Source: Lachnospiraceae bacterium UBA3316 (GTDB lineage Bacteria; Bacillota; Clostridia; Lachnospirales; Lachnospiraceae). Taken from it: a DNA stretch of 64,000 nt. Shown piece after piece: positions 8,767 to 18,026 of this stretch. The translations under genes were made by a program, and so were the position numbers. The number at the start of each line of letters is the position of its first letter. Position 1 is the first letter of the stretch. The stretch lies in assembly GCA_002361955.1 (NCBI GenBank), contig DESK01000041.1, positions 32,256 through 96,255 of the forward strand. Reading direction: 5' to 3'. The notes beneath the pieces were generated by a model. The model had not been told where the DNA came from and made no database searches. It saw nothing but the letters and a program-made list of their open reading frames with translations.

Positions 8767-9084
8767 TTACAACTCCTCTAATATCTCGTCTGAAATTCTT
8801 TTTACCTGCTCCGGGTCGTCTGCCGTTCTTCGGATTTTTTCGACCTTCTCCTTGATAATCAGAAACTTTTTCACCAGATGAAGCTTTGCCTCATAGTCCT
8901 CTAATATCTTGTTGCATCTTTTGATCAGGTCATGGACTCCCTGGCGGCTGATGTTTTTTTCCTCGGCTACCTCTGAATAAGAGAGATCACCGAAGACCAC
9001 ATCCTCATAGATACTTTTCTGATGCTCCGTAAGAAGCTCTCCGTAAAAATCGAACAGCAGCGTCTGCTCTACAAATTTCTCCAT
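8767..9084 (-). CDS. ylxM: YlxM-type helix-turn-helix protein
   Basis: 105-residue protein of the UPF0122 family, which always accompanies ffh in Firmicutes. The sequence contains a sigma-4-like helix-turn-helix (LSYSEVAEEKNISRQGVHDLIKRCN) in the middle and a charged coiled C-terminal part. Its exact role is not established; a part in SRP function is inferred from the linkage. It is the first gene of the operon, 17 nt or so behind the promoter. Confidence 0.93.
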   Translation of the reverse strand: MEKFVEQTLLFDFYGELLTEHQKSIYEDVVFGDLSYSEVAEEKNISRQGVHDLIKRCNKILEDYEAKLHLVKKFLIIKEKVEKIRRTADDPEQVKRISDEILEEL

Positions 9085-9101
9085 CGCGACTCACCTTTGC
9101 T

Positions 9102-9130
9102 ATCATATACGAAAGAAAGAAAGTTGTCAA
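9102..9130 (-). promoter_or_regulatory. Sigma-A promoter of ylxM-ffh-rpsP operon
   Basis: Minus strand: perfect -35 TTGACA (9130-9125), 17-bp spacer, -10 TATGAT (9107-9102), followed by AAAGGTG and the ylxM ATG. This is one of the best promoters in the window. Confidence 0.9.
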
Positions 9131-9229
9131 GTATTTTTTCTTGACACTCTGAACTTATTGTAAAGTAACCGTTTAGAGCGCCAAGAAAGTGATTCACAGG
9201 TGACAGTTCAAGGTATCTGAAATGTTACC

Positions 9230-10441
9230 TTATAGATTTGCCCTGCTCAGCCTGGGATTATATCCATTCTTCATCAGCGCATCTACGATACGGCGTTTAT
9301 GCTCTGTACCGAAAGCCTCCAGCGTAATCTTCAGCTCCACAGCCGCATTTCTGTTTGTGCTGACAAACTGGTTGTGGTCCAGCTTGATGATGTTGCCCTG
9401 CTCATTGGCTACGATGGTCGCCACGCGTACCAGCTCACCGGGACGGTCGGGAAGAAGAATGGAGACGGTAAAGATCCTGTCGCGCTGGATAAGGCCTAGC
9501 TGCACCACAGAGGACATGGTGATCACGTCCATATTTCCGCCGCTTAAGACAGAAACGATCTTTTTGCCCCGCACATCCATGTGCTTGAGGGCTGCGATCG
9601 TCAGGAGTCCGGAATTTTCCACGATCATTTTATGATTTTCCACCATGTCCAGGAAGGCCACGATCAGCTCGTCATCGTCCACGGTAATGATGCTGTCCAG
9701 ATTTTCTTTCAGATAGGGGAAAATCTTTTCGCCGGGAGTTTTTACGGCTGTGCCGTCCGCAATGGTGTTGACTGTTTCTAATGTGGTCACCTCTCCAGCC
9801 GCCAGGGATGCCTGCAGGCAGTTCGCGCCCTGGGGCTCAACGCCGATCACCTTTATATTTGGGTTCAGAAGCTTTGCCAGGGCGGAGATTCCGGTGGCGA
9901 GTCCGCCGCCGCCCACCGGCACCAGTATGTAATCCACCAGGGGAAGCTCCTTTACGATTTCCATGGCGATGGTTCCCTGGCCGGTAGCTACTGCCAGGTC
10001 GTCGAAGGGATGGATAAAGGTATAGCCTTCCTTTTCAGCCAGTTCATAGGCGTAAGCGCAGGCTTCATCATAGACATTTCCGTAGAGGATCACTTCCGCG
10101 CCGTAGCTTTTTGTCCTCTCCACTTTGATAAGGGGCGTTGTGGTGGGCATAACGATCACAGCCTTCACACCAAAGGCTTTCGCCGCGTAGGCCACGCCCT
10201 GGGCATGGTTTCCGGCGGAAGCCGTGATCAGGCCCTTCGCCCGCTCCTCATCAGAGAGAGTGCTGATTTTATAGTAAGCACCTCTGACCTTGTAGGCTCC
10301 TGTGAGCTGCATATTTTCCGGTTTCAGGTAAACTTTGTTTCCTGTCTGCTCGCTGAAGTACTTACTGTAGACCAGTTTTGTCTCCTGGGTCACATTTTTA
10401 ACGATTTCCGATGCCTCTTCAAATTTTTCCAGTGTCAGCAT
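9230..10441 (-). CDS. ilvA: Threonine ammonia-lyase with ACT domain
   Basis: Converts threonine to 2-oxobutanoate and ammonia with pyridoxal phosphate. 403 residues: a fold-type II PLP domain with Lys51 in TGAYKVRGA and the glycine loop VPVGGGGLATG, then one C-terminal ACT domain (about 325-403, VSILLPDRPGELVRVATIV). A single ACT domain and this length fit the short catabolic-like or clostridial type, so tdcB is an alternative name. The ATG at 10441 is preferred because AGGAGG stands 9 nt before it. A structured repeat element lies directly upstream. Confidence 0.93.
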   Translation of the reverse strand: MLTLEKFEEASEIVKNVTQETKLVYSKYFSEQTGNKVYLKPENMQLTGAYKVRGAYYKISTLSDEERAKGLITASAGNHAQGVAYAAKAFGVKAVIVMPTTTPLIKVERTKSYGAEVILYGNVYDEACAYAYELAEKEGYTFIHPFDDLAVATGQGTIAMEIVKELPLVDYILVPVGGGGLATGISALAKLLNPNIKVIGVEPQGANCLQASLAAGEVTTLETVNTIADGTAVKTPGEKIFPYLKENLDSIITVDDDELIVAFLDMVENHKMIVENSGLLTIAALKHMDVRGKKIVSVLSGGNMDVITMSSVVQLGLIQRDRIFTVSILLPDRPGELVRVATIVANEQGNIIKLDHNQFVSTNRNAAVELKITLEAFGTEHKRRIVDALMKNGYNPRLSRANL

Positions 10442-10483
10442 TTTTCCATTCCTCCTCATTGCCGGGGCAGGGCTTTCCCATTA

Positions 10484-10566
10484 TTACTGTTCACTTCGCT
10501 CACAGTAATATTCGCAAATCCATCTAAAATTCGCTTTTGCGAATGGGATTCAGGTGTGAACAGTAA
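10484..10566. repeat. 83-bp intergenic repeat with inverted ends (copy 1)
   Basis: Perfect 11-bp terminal inverted repeats (TTACTGTTCAC at 10484-10494, GTGAACAGTAA at 10556-10566). Inside, one end folds by itself (TTACTGT with ACAGTAA around a TCACTTCGCTC loop) and the middle has ATTCGCAAA with TTTGCGAAT. It lies between ftsY and ilvA and resembles, in the opposite orientation, the element at 18111-18241. It has no coding capacity and looks like a miniature mobile element or mobile structured RNA. Confidence 0.8.
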
Positions 10567-10580
10567 CTTCCCCTTCTGTT

Positions 10581-11510
10581 TTACTCTTCTATATGAAACA
10601 GCGCGTTGACAAATTCATCTGCGTCAAATTTCTGCAGGTCGTCGATACTTTCCCCCACTCCGATATATTTCACCGGAATGCCAAGTTCTGAGTGGATGGC
10701 CACAGCGATTCCGCCTTTGGCCGTACCGTCCAGCTTTGTGAGGATGATTCCTGTGATATCAGCCACCTCGCTGAACTCCCTGGCCTGGGCCAGAGCATTC
10801 TGTCCCGTAGTACCGTCCAGAACTACGAGGGTTTCCCGGAAAGCCTCCGGGTATTCCCTGTCGATGATCCTATTGATCTTTCCAAGCTCCGCCATCAGAT
10901 TTTTTTTGTTGTGCAGCCTTCCGGCAGTGTCGCACAGCAGCACATCCGCTTTGCGGGCTTTTGCCGCCTGAATCGCGTCATACACCACAGCCGCCGGATC
11001 GGAGCCTTCTTGATGGGCCACGATATCCACTCCGGCCCTGTGGGCCCATTCGGTGAGCTGTTCTCCTGCCGCCGCCCGGAAGGTATCCGCAGCCGCGATT
11101 ACGACGCGTTTTCCCTGATCCTTTAGCTTTCCGGCAAGCTTTCCCACGCTGGTGGTTTTTCCCACGCCGTTGACGCCGATGACCAGAACGACGGATTGCC
11201 TGTTTTCAAACTCATAAGCCGTCTCGCCTACGTTCATTTGTTCTTTGATGCTTTCGATCAAAAGCTGTTTACATTCGGAGGGTTCTTTGATTTTCTGTTC
11301 CTTTACCCTGCGCTTCAGATCCTCGATGATGGCCGTTGTGGCGTTGATCCCCAGATCGCCCATCACCAGGATTTCTTCTATCTCATCATAAAAATCGTCG
11401 TCAATACTGGAAAATCCGCTGAAAATATTGTCGATGCTTGATACAATATTATTTCGCGTCTTAGTCAATCCCTCTACCAGACGCCTGAAAAATCCTTTTT
11501 TCTCTTCCAT
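10581..11510 (-). CDS. ftsY: Signal recognition particle receptor FtsY
   Basis: Membrane-associated GTPase partner of Ffh. 309 residues from the ATG at 11510, which has GAGGAGG before it; a further in-frame extension upstream is not family-like. It shows GVNGVGKTTSVGKLAG, DTAGRLHNKKNLM and TKLDGTAKGG. The acidic N-terminal A domain is very short, as in many Gram-positives. It follows smc with a 131-bp gap in which no feature was recognised. Confidence 0.97.
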   Translation of the reverse strand: MEEKKGFFRRLVEGLTKTRNNIVSSIDNIFSGFSSIDDDFYDEIEEILVMGDLGINATTAIIEDLKRRVKEQKIKEPSECKQLLIESIKEQMNVGETAYEFENRQSVVLVIGVNGVGKTTSVGKLAGKLKDQGKRVVIAAADTFRAAAGEQLTEWAHRAGVDIVAHQEGSDPAAVVYDAIQAAKARKADVLLCDTAGRLHNKKNLMAELGKINRIIDREYPEAFRETLVVLDGTTGQNALAQAREFSEVADITGIILTKLDGTAKGGIAVAIHSELGIPVKYIGVGESIDDLQKFDADEFVNALFHIEE

Positions 11511-11641
11511 ATTCTGCCTCCTCTTCTTTAGCCCCGCAGGCTTTCGGGAAGTCCTATGATCCACGGCAGTTAGCAGCCGTTTCACTTGTCTTAGCTTCCG
11601 TCTGCTGTGTGAAACAGGTCACCAATTACCGCAGGACATAA

Positions 11642-14600
11642 CTATGCTTCCAGATCGTCCTCCAGGAGATTGACGGATACCAGGGCTGACACACCTTTTT
11701 CCTGCATGGTAATGCCATAGAGCCGGTCTGCTGCTGCCATTGTGCCTCGTCTATGAGTTATAATAATAAACTGCGTGTTCTTTGTCAACTTTTTCAGATA
11801 GTTTGCGTATCTGGATACATTGGATTCGTCGAGTGCCGCCTCGATTTCATCCAGCAGGCAGAAGGGGGAGGGCTTCAGGTTCTGGATGGCAAAAAGCAGT
11901 GCAATAGCCGTAAGGGCTTTCTCGCCGCCTGACATCTGCATCATGTTTTGCAGTTTCTTTCCCGGCGGCTGTGAGATGATCCGTATGCCCGCTTCCAGGA
12001 TGTCCTCGTCCTCCACCAGCTCCAGGCTGCCCTTCCCGCCGCCGAAAAGCTGTTTGAATGCTTTGTCAAACTCTGCCTGGATCAGGGCGAAGCGGTCGCG
12101 GAACTGGGTCCGCATCCCTTCGTCCAGTTCTTCGATAATCTCAAGAAGGGCCTGTTCTGATTTCACCAGGTCGTCGTGCTGGGTGCTCAGGAAGGTATGG
12201 CGCTCGGACAGCTCTTTGAAGTCCTCGATGGCGTTTACATTGACATTTCCAAGGCCCTTGATCTCTCCTTTTAAGGTCTGGATGGCCTTTTTCATCTGGG
12301 CGGGATCGCTGCAGGCCTCGTTTTTCAGATCTGCCGCGCTTCCTGCCCCCAGGCCATATTCCTCCCACATATAATTCACCTGAGAGTCTTTCGCTTCCTC
12401 CAGCTTTTCTAACTGGGCGTTCAGGCGGAAATTTTCTTTATCCAGAAGGCTGATCTGCTCAGACAGCTCTTCCCGTTTGGAAAAGAAGGATTTGTGGGTA
12501 GTGTTCAGCCCTTCCCGCTGGGCTGCCAGTCGTTCAAGCTCCTCCTGGGAGGCCAGCCCTGACGCGTCTAAAAGCTCCATCTGCTCTGTGATGCCCTGAA
12601 TAGCGGCCTCTTTCGTTAGAATATCCTGGGAACCGGCGCTGATTCCTTCCGTTATCTGGACGCGCTCGTTCTCCAGAACGGAAAGCTCCCCGCTGATACG
12701 CTCCATATTCTGGCGGATGAAGGCTGCTTTCTGCCTGACCTCCTGAAGCTTCAGATGGATGGCTTCCGACTGGACGTTCTGGGCCTCCTGGGCTTCCCGC
12801 TCGGCCTCCTGCTGTTTTTGAAGCTTCCGGATCTCATCCTCCAGGGATTTCTCCGTTTCCAGAGAATGTTCCATCTCCTGGCTGATGGCTGACTGCTCGG
12901 CACGGATCTGGGCAGACTGCTCTTCAATTTCTGCGTTCTCTGCCTTTAGCTGGCCAAAGCTTTTCTGGGTCTCATCCTTTCGGGATTCCATCTGGGAGAT
13001 CTCCAATTTGACCGTATTCTGGAGCAGGTACTCTTTTTGAAGCTGCTCATTCAGCTCCACGATCCTATCGCGGTACTCTCCACGGATTCTCCTGTTTTCG
13101 TCTATTTTTGCCCGCCATGTCTCCAGATCTTTTTTCAGCAGGGAGACGCTTTCCTCCAGCTCTTCCATCTCTCTGCGGCGTCCCAGCAGGTTGCTGCTGT
13201 TTTTAAACGCGCCTCCCGTCATGGAGCCGCCGGGATTTAAGGATTCGCCCTCCAGGGTAACGATCCGAAGGCTGTACTGGTATTTTCTGTTTAGGGCGAT
13301 GGCATTGTCTATGGTGTCCGCCACCACGGTTCTTCCCAGAAGATAGGTTACCAGGCCTGCGTACTTTGCGTCGGCTTGCACCAGGCTGCTGGCAAGGCCG
13401 ATCACCCCGCGTTCTTTTAACGCCCTGTCATTGTGAAACAGATTTTTATTTCCGATGCTTGTCAGGGGAAGGAAGGTGGCGCGCCCGTATTTATTGCGTT
13501 TCAGGAACTCGATCATCCGCTTGGCGGTGTCTTCGTCTTCCGTGACAATGTTCTGGATGCTTCCTCCAAGGGCTGTTTCGATAGCCGTCTCGTAGGTTTT
13601 GTCCACCTTGATCAGATCGGCCACTACGCCCAGGAGCCCTTTTTCCCTGTTCTTCTGCTCCATTACCCGGCGGATGCTGTTTCCGTAGCCGTCGTACCGC
13701 TCGGTAATATTTCGAAGGGTCTCCAGCCGGGAGGATTCTCTGTGGTAAGCCGTCTGTCCCGTTTCCACCTGCCTGTTTTGGGAGATCAGCTCCTGCTGGA
13801 TCTCTGTCACTTTATCCTCGTATTGTTTGCTTTCGGCAAGGAGCCCTTCGATTCTGTCTGTGATCTCCTGATGCCTTTGGCGCTGCTCTCCGATCACATC
13901 CGTCTGTTCCGACTCCTGGCTTTTCAGAAGAAGAACCTTTTGGCTGATCTCTGCCTTGCGTATCTGAAGCTGCTCCATCATGGTGTCGTACCGCTGCAGC
14001 TTTCCTTTTGTGGAAGCTCTCTGGTTCAGCAGGGAGATGATGGCGTTTTTTCCCTTTTCAATCTCCCGTTCCAGATGGGAGAGACTGGCCTGCAGCGCCT
14101 CCGTTTCCAGCCTGGAATCCTCCTCGGAATCTTCCGCCGCCTTTAATTCCGCCTTTAACCCGCAGAGGCCCTCTTCTTCATCCGTCTGCTGCCTTTTTTT
14201 TGTTTCCATGTCCTGGTCAATGGCATTCAGCCTGTTTTGCAGATGCTCTTCGTTCAGCCTCGCTGTATTGATCTGCTCCTTTAAGACATTGACCCGTCCC
14301 TCAAGCTGCTGCTTTTGGATCTGCTGTTCTGCCGCCTTATTTCGCTCTTCATTCATGCGGCTGTCGAGAGCCTCAAGCTCGCCTTCCGTCTTGTCATAGG
14401 CCTGCTTTGCGGCGTCATAGGCCTTTTTCGCTTCCTCCATCTCCCCGGTGGAGATAGCCAGCTTTTGTTCTGTGTTCTTCAGGGCTTGCCGTATGCGCTC
14501 CATTTCCAGCAGGAACATGTTTACATCGTAGACCTTCAGCTCCTCTTTCTTTTTCAGATAGATTTTCGCTGTTTCTGCCTGGCGCTCCATAGGCCCCAGC

Positions 14601-15202
14601 TGTTTGGTCAGCTCACTTAAAATATCGTTGACCCTGACCAGGTTCTGCTGTTCATCCTCCAGCTTTTTCTCCGCCGTATGCTTCCGGCGCTTGAATTTGA
14701 CGATCCCGACGGCTTCGTCAAAAAGCTCCCGGCGTTCCTCCGGTTTTCCGCTGAGGATTTTGTCAATCTGGCCCTGGCCGATGATGGAGTAGCCTTCTTT
14801 TCCGATTCCCGTGTCGTAGAAAAGCTCATTGACATCCTTCAGGCGGCAGGATGTGCCGTTTATCAGATATTCACTTTCTCCGGAACGGTATACCCTTCTG
14901 GCTACCGTTACCTCGCTGTATTCAATAGGGAGAACGTGGTCGGAGTTGTCCAGGGTAATCGCCACATAGGCGTATCCCAGGGGCTTTCTGTTCTCCGTCC
15001 CGGCAAAGATGACGTCCTGCATACTGGAGCCGCGCAGGCTTTTTGCGCTTTGCTCGCCTAAGACCCAGCGCACCGCGTCTGCGACGTTGCTTTTTCCGCT
15101 GCCGTTTGGTCCCACGATGCCGGTGATTCCGTTGTGAAATTGAAATACAATCCTGTTCGCAAAGGATTTAAAGCCTTGCACCTCAATCTTTTTTAGATAC
15201 AT
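11642..15202 (-). CDS. smc: Chromosome segregation ATPase SMC
   Basis: Condensin subunit that organises and separates chromosomes. 1186 residues: N-terminal Walker A GPNGSGKSN at about 31-39, two long coiled coils (about 165-500 and 680-1020), a hinge with GGSMTGG near 665, and a C-terminal head with LSGG-type signature (QMSGGEKALTAIAL) and Walker B (FCLLDEIEAALD). Full length and intact. Its start overlaps the end of rnc by 20 bp, so the two are translationally linked. Confidence 0.98.
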   Translation of the reverse strand: MYLKKIEVQGFKSFANRIVFQFHNGITGIVGPNGSGKSNVADAVRWVLGEQSAKSLRGSSMQDVIFAGTENRKPLGYAYVAITLDNSDHVLPIEYSEVTVARRVYRSGESEYLINGTSCRLKDVNELFYDTGIGKEGYSIIGQGQIDKILSGKPEERRELFDEAVGIVKFKRRKHTAEKKLEDEQQNLVRVNDILSELTKQLGPMERQAETAKIYLKKKEELKVYDVNMFLLEMERIRQALKNTEQKLAISTGEMEEAKKAYDAAKQAYDKTEGELEALDSRMNEERNKAAEQQIQKQQLEGRVNVLKEQINTARLNEEHLQNRLNAIDQDMETKKRQQTDEEEGLCGLKAELKAAEDSEEDSRLETEALQASLSHLEREIEKGKNAIISLLNQRASTKGKLQRYDTMMEQLQIRKAEISQKVLLLKSQESEQTDVIGEQRQRHQEITDRIEGLLAESKQYEDKVTEIQQELISQNRQVETGQTAYHRESSRLETLRNITERYDGYGNSIRRVMEQKNREKGLLGVVADLIKVDKTYETAIETALGGSIQNIVTEDEDTAKRMIEFLKRNKYGRATFLPLTSIGNKNLFHNDRALKERGVIGLASSLVQADAKYAGLVTYLLGRTVVADTIDNAIALNRKYQYSLRIVTLEGESLNPGGSMTGGAFKNSSNLLGRRREMEELEESVSLLKKDLETWRAKIDENRRIRGEYRDRIVELNEQLQKEYLLQNTVKLEISQMESRKDETQKSFGQLKAENAEIEEQSAQIRAEQSAISQEMEHSLETEKSLEDEIRKLQKQQEAEREAQEAQNVQSEAIHLKLQEVRQKAAFIRQNMERISGELSVLENERVQITEGISAGSQDILTKEAAIQGITEQMELLDASGLASQEELERLAAQREGLNTTHKSFFSKREELSEQISLLDKENFRLNAQLEKLEEAKDSQVNYMWEEYGLGAGSAADLKNEACSDPAQMKKAIQTLKGEIKGLGNVNVNAIEDFKELSERHTFLSTQHDDLVKSEQALLEIIEELDEGMRTQFRDRFALIQAEFDKAFKQLFGGGKGSLELVEDEDILEAGIRIISQPPGKKLQNMMQMSGGEKALTAIALLFAIQNLKPSPFCLLDEIEAALDESNVSRYANYLKKLTKNTQFIIITHRRGTMAAADRLYGITMQEKGVSALVSVNLLEDDLEA

Positions 15203-15902
15203 CCGATGCCGTTCCTTTCAGTTTGATGGTTGCCTGGTAGGCAGCCTCCTGCTCCGCAGCCTTTTTTGTCCTTCCCACTCCGCGGCCGTAGGCCGTATTT
15301 CCGATCATCACGTCTACCATGAATTTCTTATCGTGATCAGGCCCCTGTTCACCGACCAGCTGATAGGAAATCTCCTCGCCTTTAAAATCTCCCTGTACGA
15401 TTTCCTGCAAAATAGTCTTGCTATCATAAAAGAGTTTTTTATGCTCAATATCCGTCAGAATAAATCTCTGCACAAATTCTTTTGCACTAGCAAAACCACC
15501 ATCCAGGTAAATGGCCCCGATCAACGCTTCCATGGCGTCGGAGACAATGGAATCCCGGTATCTTCCGCCGGTTCGCTCCTCCCCTTTTCCCAGGAGAAGA
15601 TAAGCGCCCAGATCCAGTTCTCTGGTGCACAGGGCCAGCGTGGGCTCGCATACGATACTTGCCCGCAGTTTTGTCATATCTCCTTCCGGCAGGTTCGGAT
15701 ACTGAAAATAAAGGAACTCACTGCTGACAATTTCCAGCACTGCGTCCCCCAGAAATTCCAGCCGTTCGTTGTCATGGATTTTCTCACGTTTATGTTCATT
15801 GGCATAAGAACTGTGGGTCAGCGCCTGCTTAAACAGGGAAAAATCCTGAAAAGTATAACCTGCTTTTTTCTCTAATTCCTTCAAATCCTGATTTTTTAAC
15901 AT
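15183..15902 (-). CDS. rnc: Ribonuclease III
   Basis: Cuts double-stranded RNA, including the rRNA precursor. 239 residues from the ATG at 15902 (GGGAGGAGAGAC before it): catalytic domain with NERLEFLGD at 45-53 and the acidic residues of HDLSS-type motifs, then a double-stranded RNA-binding domain (from about 165). The end overlaps smc. A perfect hairpin stands in its leader. Confidence 0.97.
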   Translation of the reverse strand: MLKNQDLKELEKKAGYTFQDFSLFKQALTHSSYANEHKREKIHDNERLEFLGDAVLEIVSSEFLYFQYPNLPEGDMTKLRASIVCEPTLALCTRELDLGAYLLLGKGEERTGGRYRDSIVSDAMEALIGAIYLDGGFASAKEFVQRFILTDIEHKKLFYDSKTILQEIVQGDFKGEEISYQLVGEQGPDHDKKFMVDVMIGNTAYGRGVGRTKKAAEQEAAYQATIKLKGTASDVSKKD

Positions 15903-15928
15903 GTCTCTCCTCCCTGCTGACATATAGA

Positions 15929-15953
15929 AAGGGTGCTGCATGGCAGCACCCTT
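15929..15953 (-). terminator. Strong hairpin between acpP and rnc
   Basis: An uninterrupted 11-bp stem (AAGGGTGCTGC with GCAGCACCCTT) and a 3-nt loop. On the minus strand it is followed only by TTCTATATG, not a real T-run, so it may be an attenuator, a processing site, or a substrate of RNase III in the leader of its own gene, rather than a full terminator. Confidence 0.6.
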
Positions 15954-16004
15954 GGTTTGCTTTTGCCGTAACCGGCGTGTCATAGCTGCTTTTTCGGAAA
16001 CCCC

Positions 16005-16238
16005 TTACGCATTGACCGCGTTTTTGATCTGTTCCACGGCATCTCCCACAGAAACGATCTTTTCCGCTTCCTCATTGGGTATCTCGATATCAAATTCTTC
16101 CTCGATACCCATGATGATCTGGAATACATCCAGAGAGTCGGCTCCTAAGTCATCTACGAAGGTCGTATCCATTGTAATTTCATCCGCATCCACATTTAAT
16201 ACTTCTGCAATGATTTTCTGTAATTTTTCAAATTCCAT
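16005..16238 (-). CDS. acpP: Acyl carrier protein
   Basis: Carries growing fatty acyl chains on a phosphopantetheine arm. 77 residues; the modified serine is Ser35 in the GADSL motif. The helix after it reads DVFQIIMGIEEEF, slightly unlike the common DxVELVMALE version, but the fold and length are normal. It lies 21 nt after plsX. Confidence 0.96.
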   Translation of the reverse strand: MEFEKLQKIIAEVLNVDADEITMDTTFVDDLGADSLDVFQIIMGIEEEFDIEIPNEEAEKIVSVGDAVEQIKNAVNA

Positions 16239-16258
16239 GTTTTCTTTCCTCTCAATTC

Positions 16259-17269
16259 CTATTTCGTTAATACGATGTTTTCTTTGATCCTGTCATTGAT
16301 CTTTTGTTGTTTGAACTGTACGCACTGGATGATGGAATTTTTGATCTCCAGTGCCTTTGAGCTGCCATGAGACTTTACAACCAGCCCGTTTAATCCCAAG
16401 AGCGGCGCGCCGCCGTACTGGCTGGCATCGAAACTCTTTAAGGTCTGCTTCAGTGCGGGTTTTACAAGCAATGCGCCGAGCTTTGAGCGGATGCTTCCCA
16501 TCATGCCTTCCTTCACCTTGCTGATCAGCGTGGCGCCCACGCCTTCATACAGCTTCAGGATGACATTTCCCACAAAGGCCTCGCACACAATGACATCACA
16601 GACGCCTGCCGGTATATCTCTGGCTTCTACGCTTCCGATGAAGTTGATCTCTTCACAGGCTTTGAGCAGGGGGAATGTTTCTTTTACAAGGGCATTTCCT
16701 TTCTCCTCCTCTGCGCCGATATTTACAATACCGACCCGTGGGTTTTTGATTCCCACGATATGTTCCATGTAAATGGAACCCATTCTGGCAAACTGTACCA
16801 GATGGGACGGTCTGGCATCTACATTTGCCCCGCAGTCGATGAGAAGTGCGACGCCATCCTTTGTAGGGATCAGCGGCGCTAAGGGAGGTCTCTCGATCCC
16901 TTTGATCCGCCCAACGATCAGCTGGCCGCCTACCAGTATGGCTCCGCTGCTGCCCGATGAAACAAAGGCGTCTGCCTCTCCACGCTTTACCATATTCATC
17001 CCGACTACGATAGATGAATCTTTTTTTCTCCGAATGGCCATCACGGGCGGCTCGGCCGTCTCAATGACCTCTTCTGCGTGGACGATCTCCACTCTGTCTT
17101 TGGGAAAGGTATAGTTCGTCAGCTCTTTTTCGATGACTTCCTTTTTTCCCGCAAGATAGATGAAAATATCTTCCCGTTCATTGACAGCTTCTATGGCGCC
17201 TTTCACGATTTCTTCCGGCGCGTTGTCTCCGCCCATGGCGTCCACAACTACCTTCACTAAATCCTGCAT
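16259..17269 (-). CDS. plsX: Phosphate acyltransferase PlsX
   Basis: Makes acyl-phosphate from acyl-ACP, the first step toward phosphatidic acid in PlsXY organisms. 336 residues, with the N-terminal VVVDAMGGDNAPEEIVKGA and later GANVDARP and VCEAFVGNVILK. Full length. It is the first gene of the plsX-acpP-rnc-smc-ftsY run and has its own promoter. Confidence 0.97.
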   Translation of the reverse strand: MQDLVKVVVDAMGGDNAPEEIVKGAIEAVNEREDIFIYLAGKKEVIEKELTNYTFPKDRVEIVHAEEVIETAEPPVMAIRRKKDSSIVVGMNMVKRGEADAFVSSGSSGAILVGGQLIVGRIKGIERPPLAPLIPTKDGVALLIDCGANVDARPSHLVQFARMGSIYMEHIVGIKNPRVGIVNIGAEEEKGNALVKETFPLLKACEEINFIGSVEARDIPAGVCDVIVCEAFVGNVILKLYEGVGATLISKVKEGMMGSIRSKLGALLVKPALKQTLKSFDASQYGGAPLLGLNGLVVKSHGSSKALEIKNSIIQCVQFKQQKINDRIKENIVLTK

Positions 17270-17295
17270 AATCTTTCCTCCTGTTTTCTAAAGAT

Positions 17296-17324
17296 AATAT
17301 ACTAGACATCATTCTAAAAATCAA
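17296..17324 (-). promoter_or_regulatory. Sigma-A promoter of plsX
   Basis: Minus strand: -35 TTGATT (17324-17319), 17-bp spacer, -10 TATATT (17301-17296), then AGGAGG before the ATG. The spacer holds a small inverted repeat (TAGA, six bases, TCTA) that could be an operator for a lipid regulator; it does not match the FapR consensus. Confidence 0.75.
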
Positions 17325-17385
17325 CCCATATTTTACGGCTGTTTTTTCGTTCACAGTGGCATGCAAAAATCCATAAAAAGAGATC

Positions 17386-17430
17386 AAAAAAATCCAGTCC
17401 CGCACATGGAGCTGCAAAGGGCTGGATTTT
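17386..17430 (-). terminator. Terminator after the cytidylate-kinase-like gene
   Basis: Minus strand: AAAATCCAGCCC pairs with GGGACTGGATTTT (one unpaired base) around a 17-nt loop, ending in seven T residues. Confidence 0.8.
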
Positions 17431-17446
17431 CACTTTTCTATGTCGC

Positions 17447-17932
17447 CTATATGTATTCTTTTCTCTCGAAATAGCGGATCAGGATATCTGCGCAATTTTC
17501 CACCCCAAGACGGGAGGTGTCCAGGATCATATGATAGTTATTCACATCGCCCCATGCCTTTCCCGTATGCTCGTGGTAGTAGTCGGCGCGCTCTCTGTCC
17601 GTTCGGGTCACTTTTTCCATAGCTTCCTCGTAGGAAAGAGATTCCAATTCCATAATCCTGTGGATTCTGTCTTCTTTGTCGGCGCATACGTAAATATTAA
17701 ACGCGTTTCTCTGATCCTTGAGAATCTCCGATGCGCAGCGGCCCAGGATGATACATGGTTCCTTGGCTAACGTACGGATAGCCTCCGCTTCTTCCTCATA
17801 GGACTCCTTGTGGAGCTGTTCTTCCACAAATGCTTTATCATATACGGGTACAGACAGTCTTTCGGACAACTCCCTGGCGATAATACTGGCGCCGGTACCG
17901 AATCTGCGGCTGATCGTAATTACTAAATTCAT
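17447..17932 (-). CDS. Cytidylate-kinase-like P-loop protein
   Basis: 161-residue protein of the cytidylate kinase-like family. It begins MNLVITISRRFGTGASIIARELSERL, a modified P-loop with GTGAS in place of the usual GSGKS, and has an LID-like stretch (RTDRERADYYHEHTG). It is shorter than the ~200 residues typical of the family, so it may be a divergent kinase; substrate unknown. A TATAAT with an overlapping inverted repeat lies upstream. Confidence 0.75.
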   Translation of the reverse strand: MNLVITISRRFGTGASIIARELSERLSVPVYDKAFVEEQLHKESYEEEAEAIRTLAKEPCIILGRCASEILKDQRNAFNIYVCADKEDRIHRIMELESLSYEEAMEKVTRTDRERADYYHEHTGKAWGDVNNYHMILDTSRLGVENCADILIRYFERKEYI

Positions 17933-18026
17933 ATGAATCCCTCCCCTGTTTTAATTCCTGCGAGCATGGCCATCTGCCGTGTCTGCACAGGCAATGGCAA
18001 ATGCTGCGGGGTCTTTGACTTCTGTG

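Noticed and set aside
11511..11641. 131-bp gap between smc and ftsY as a possible RNA
   Set aside because: Weak stems only, no promoter, no T-run and no recognised family.
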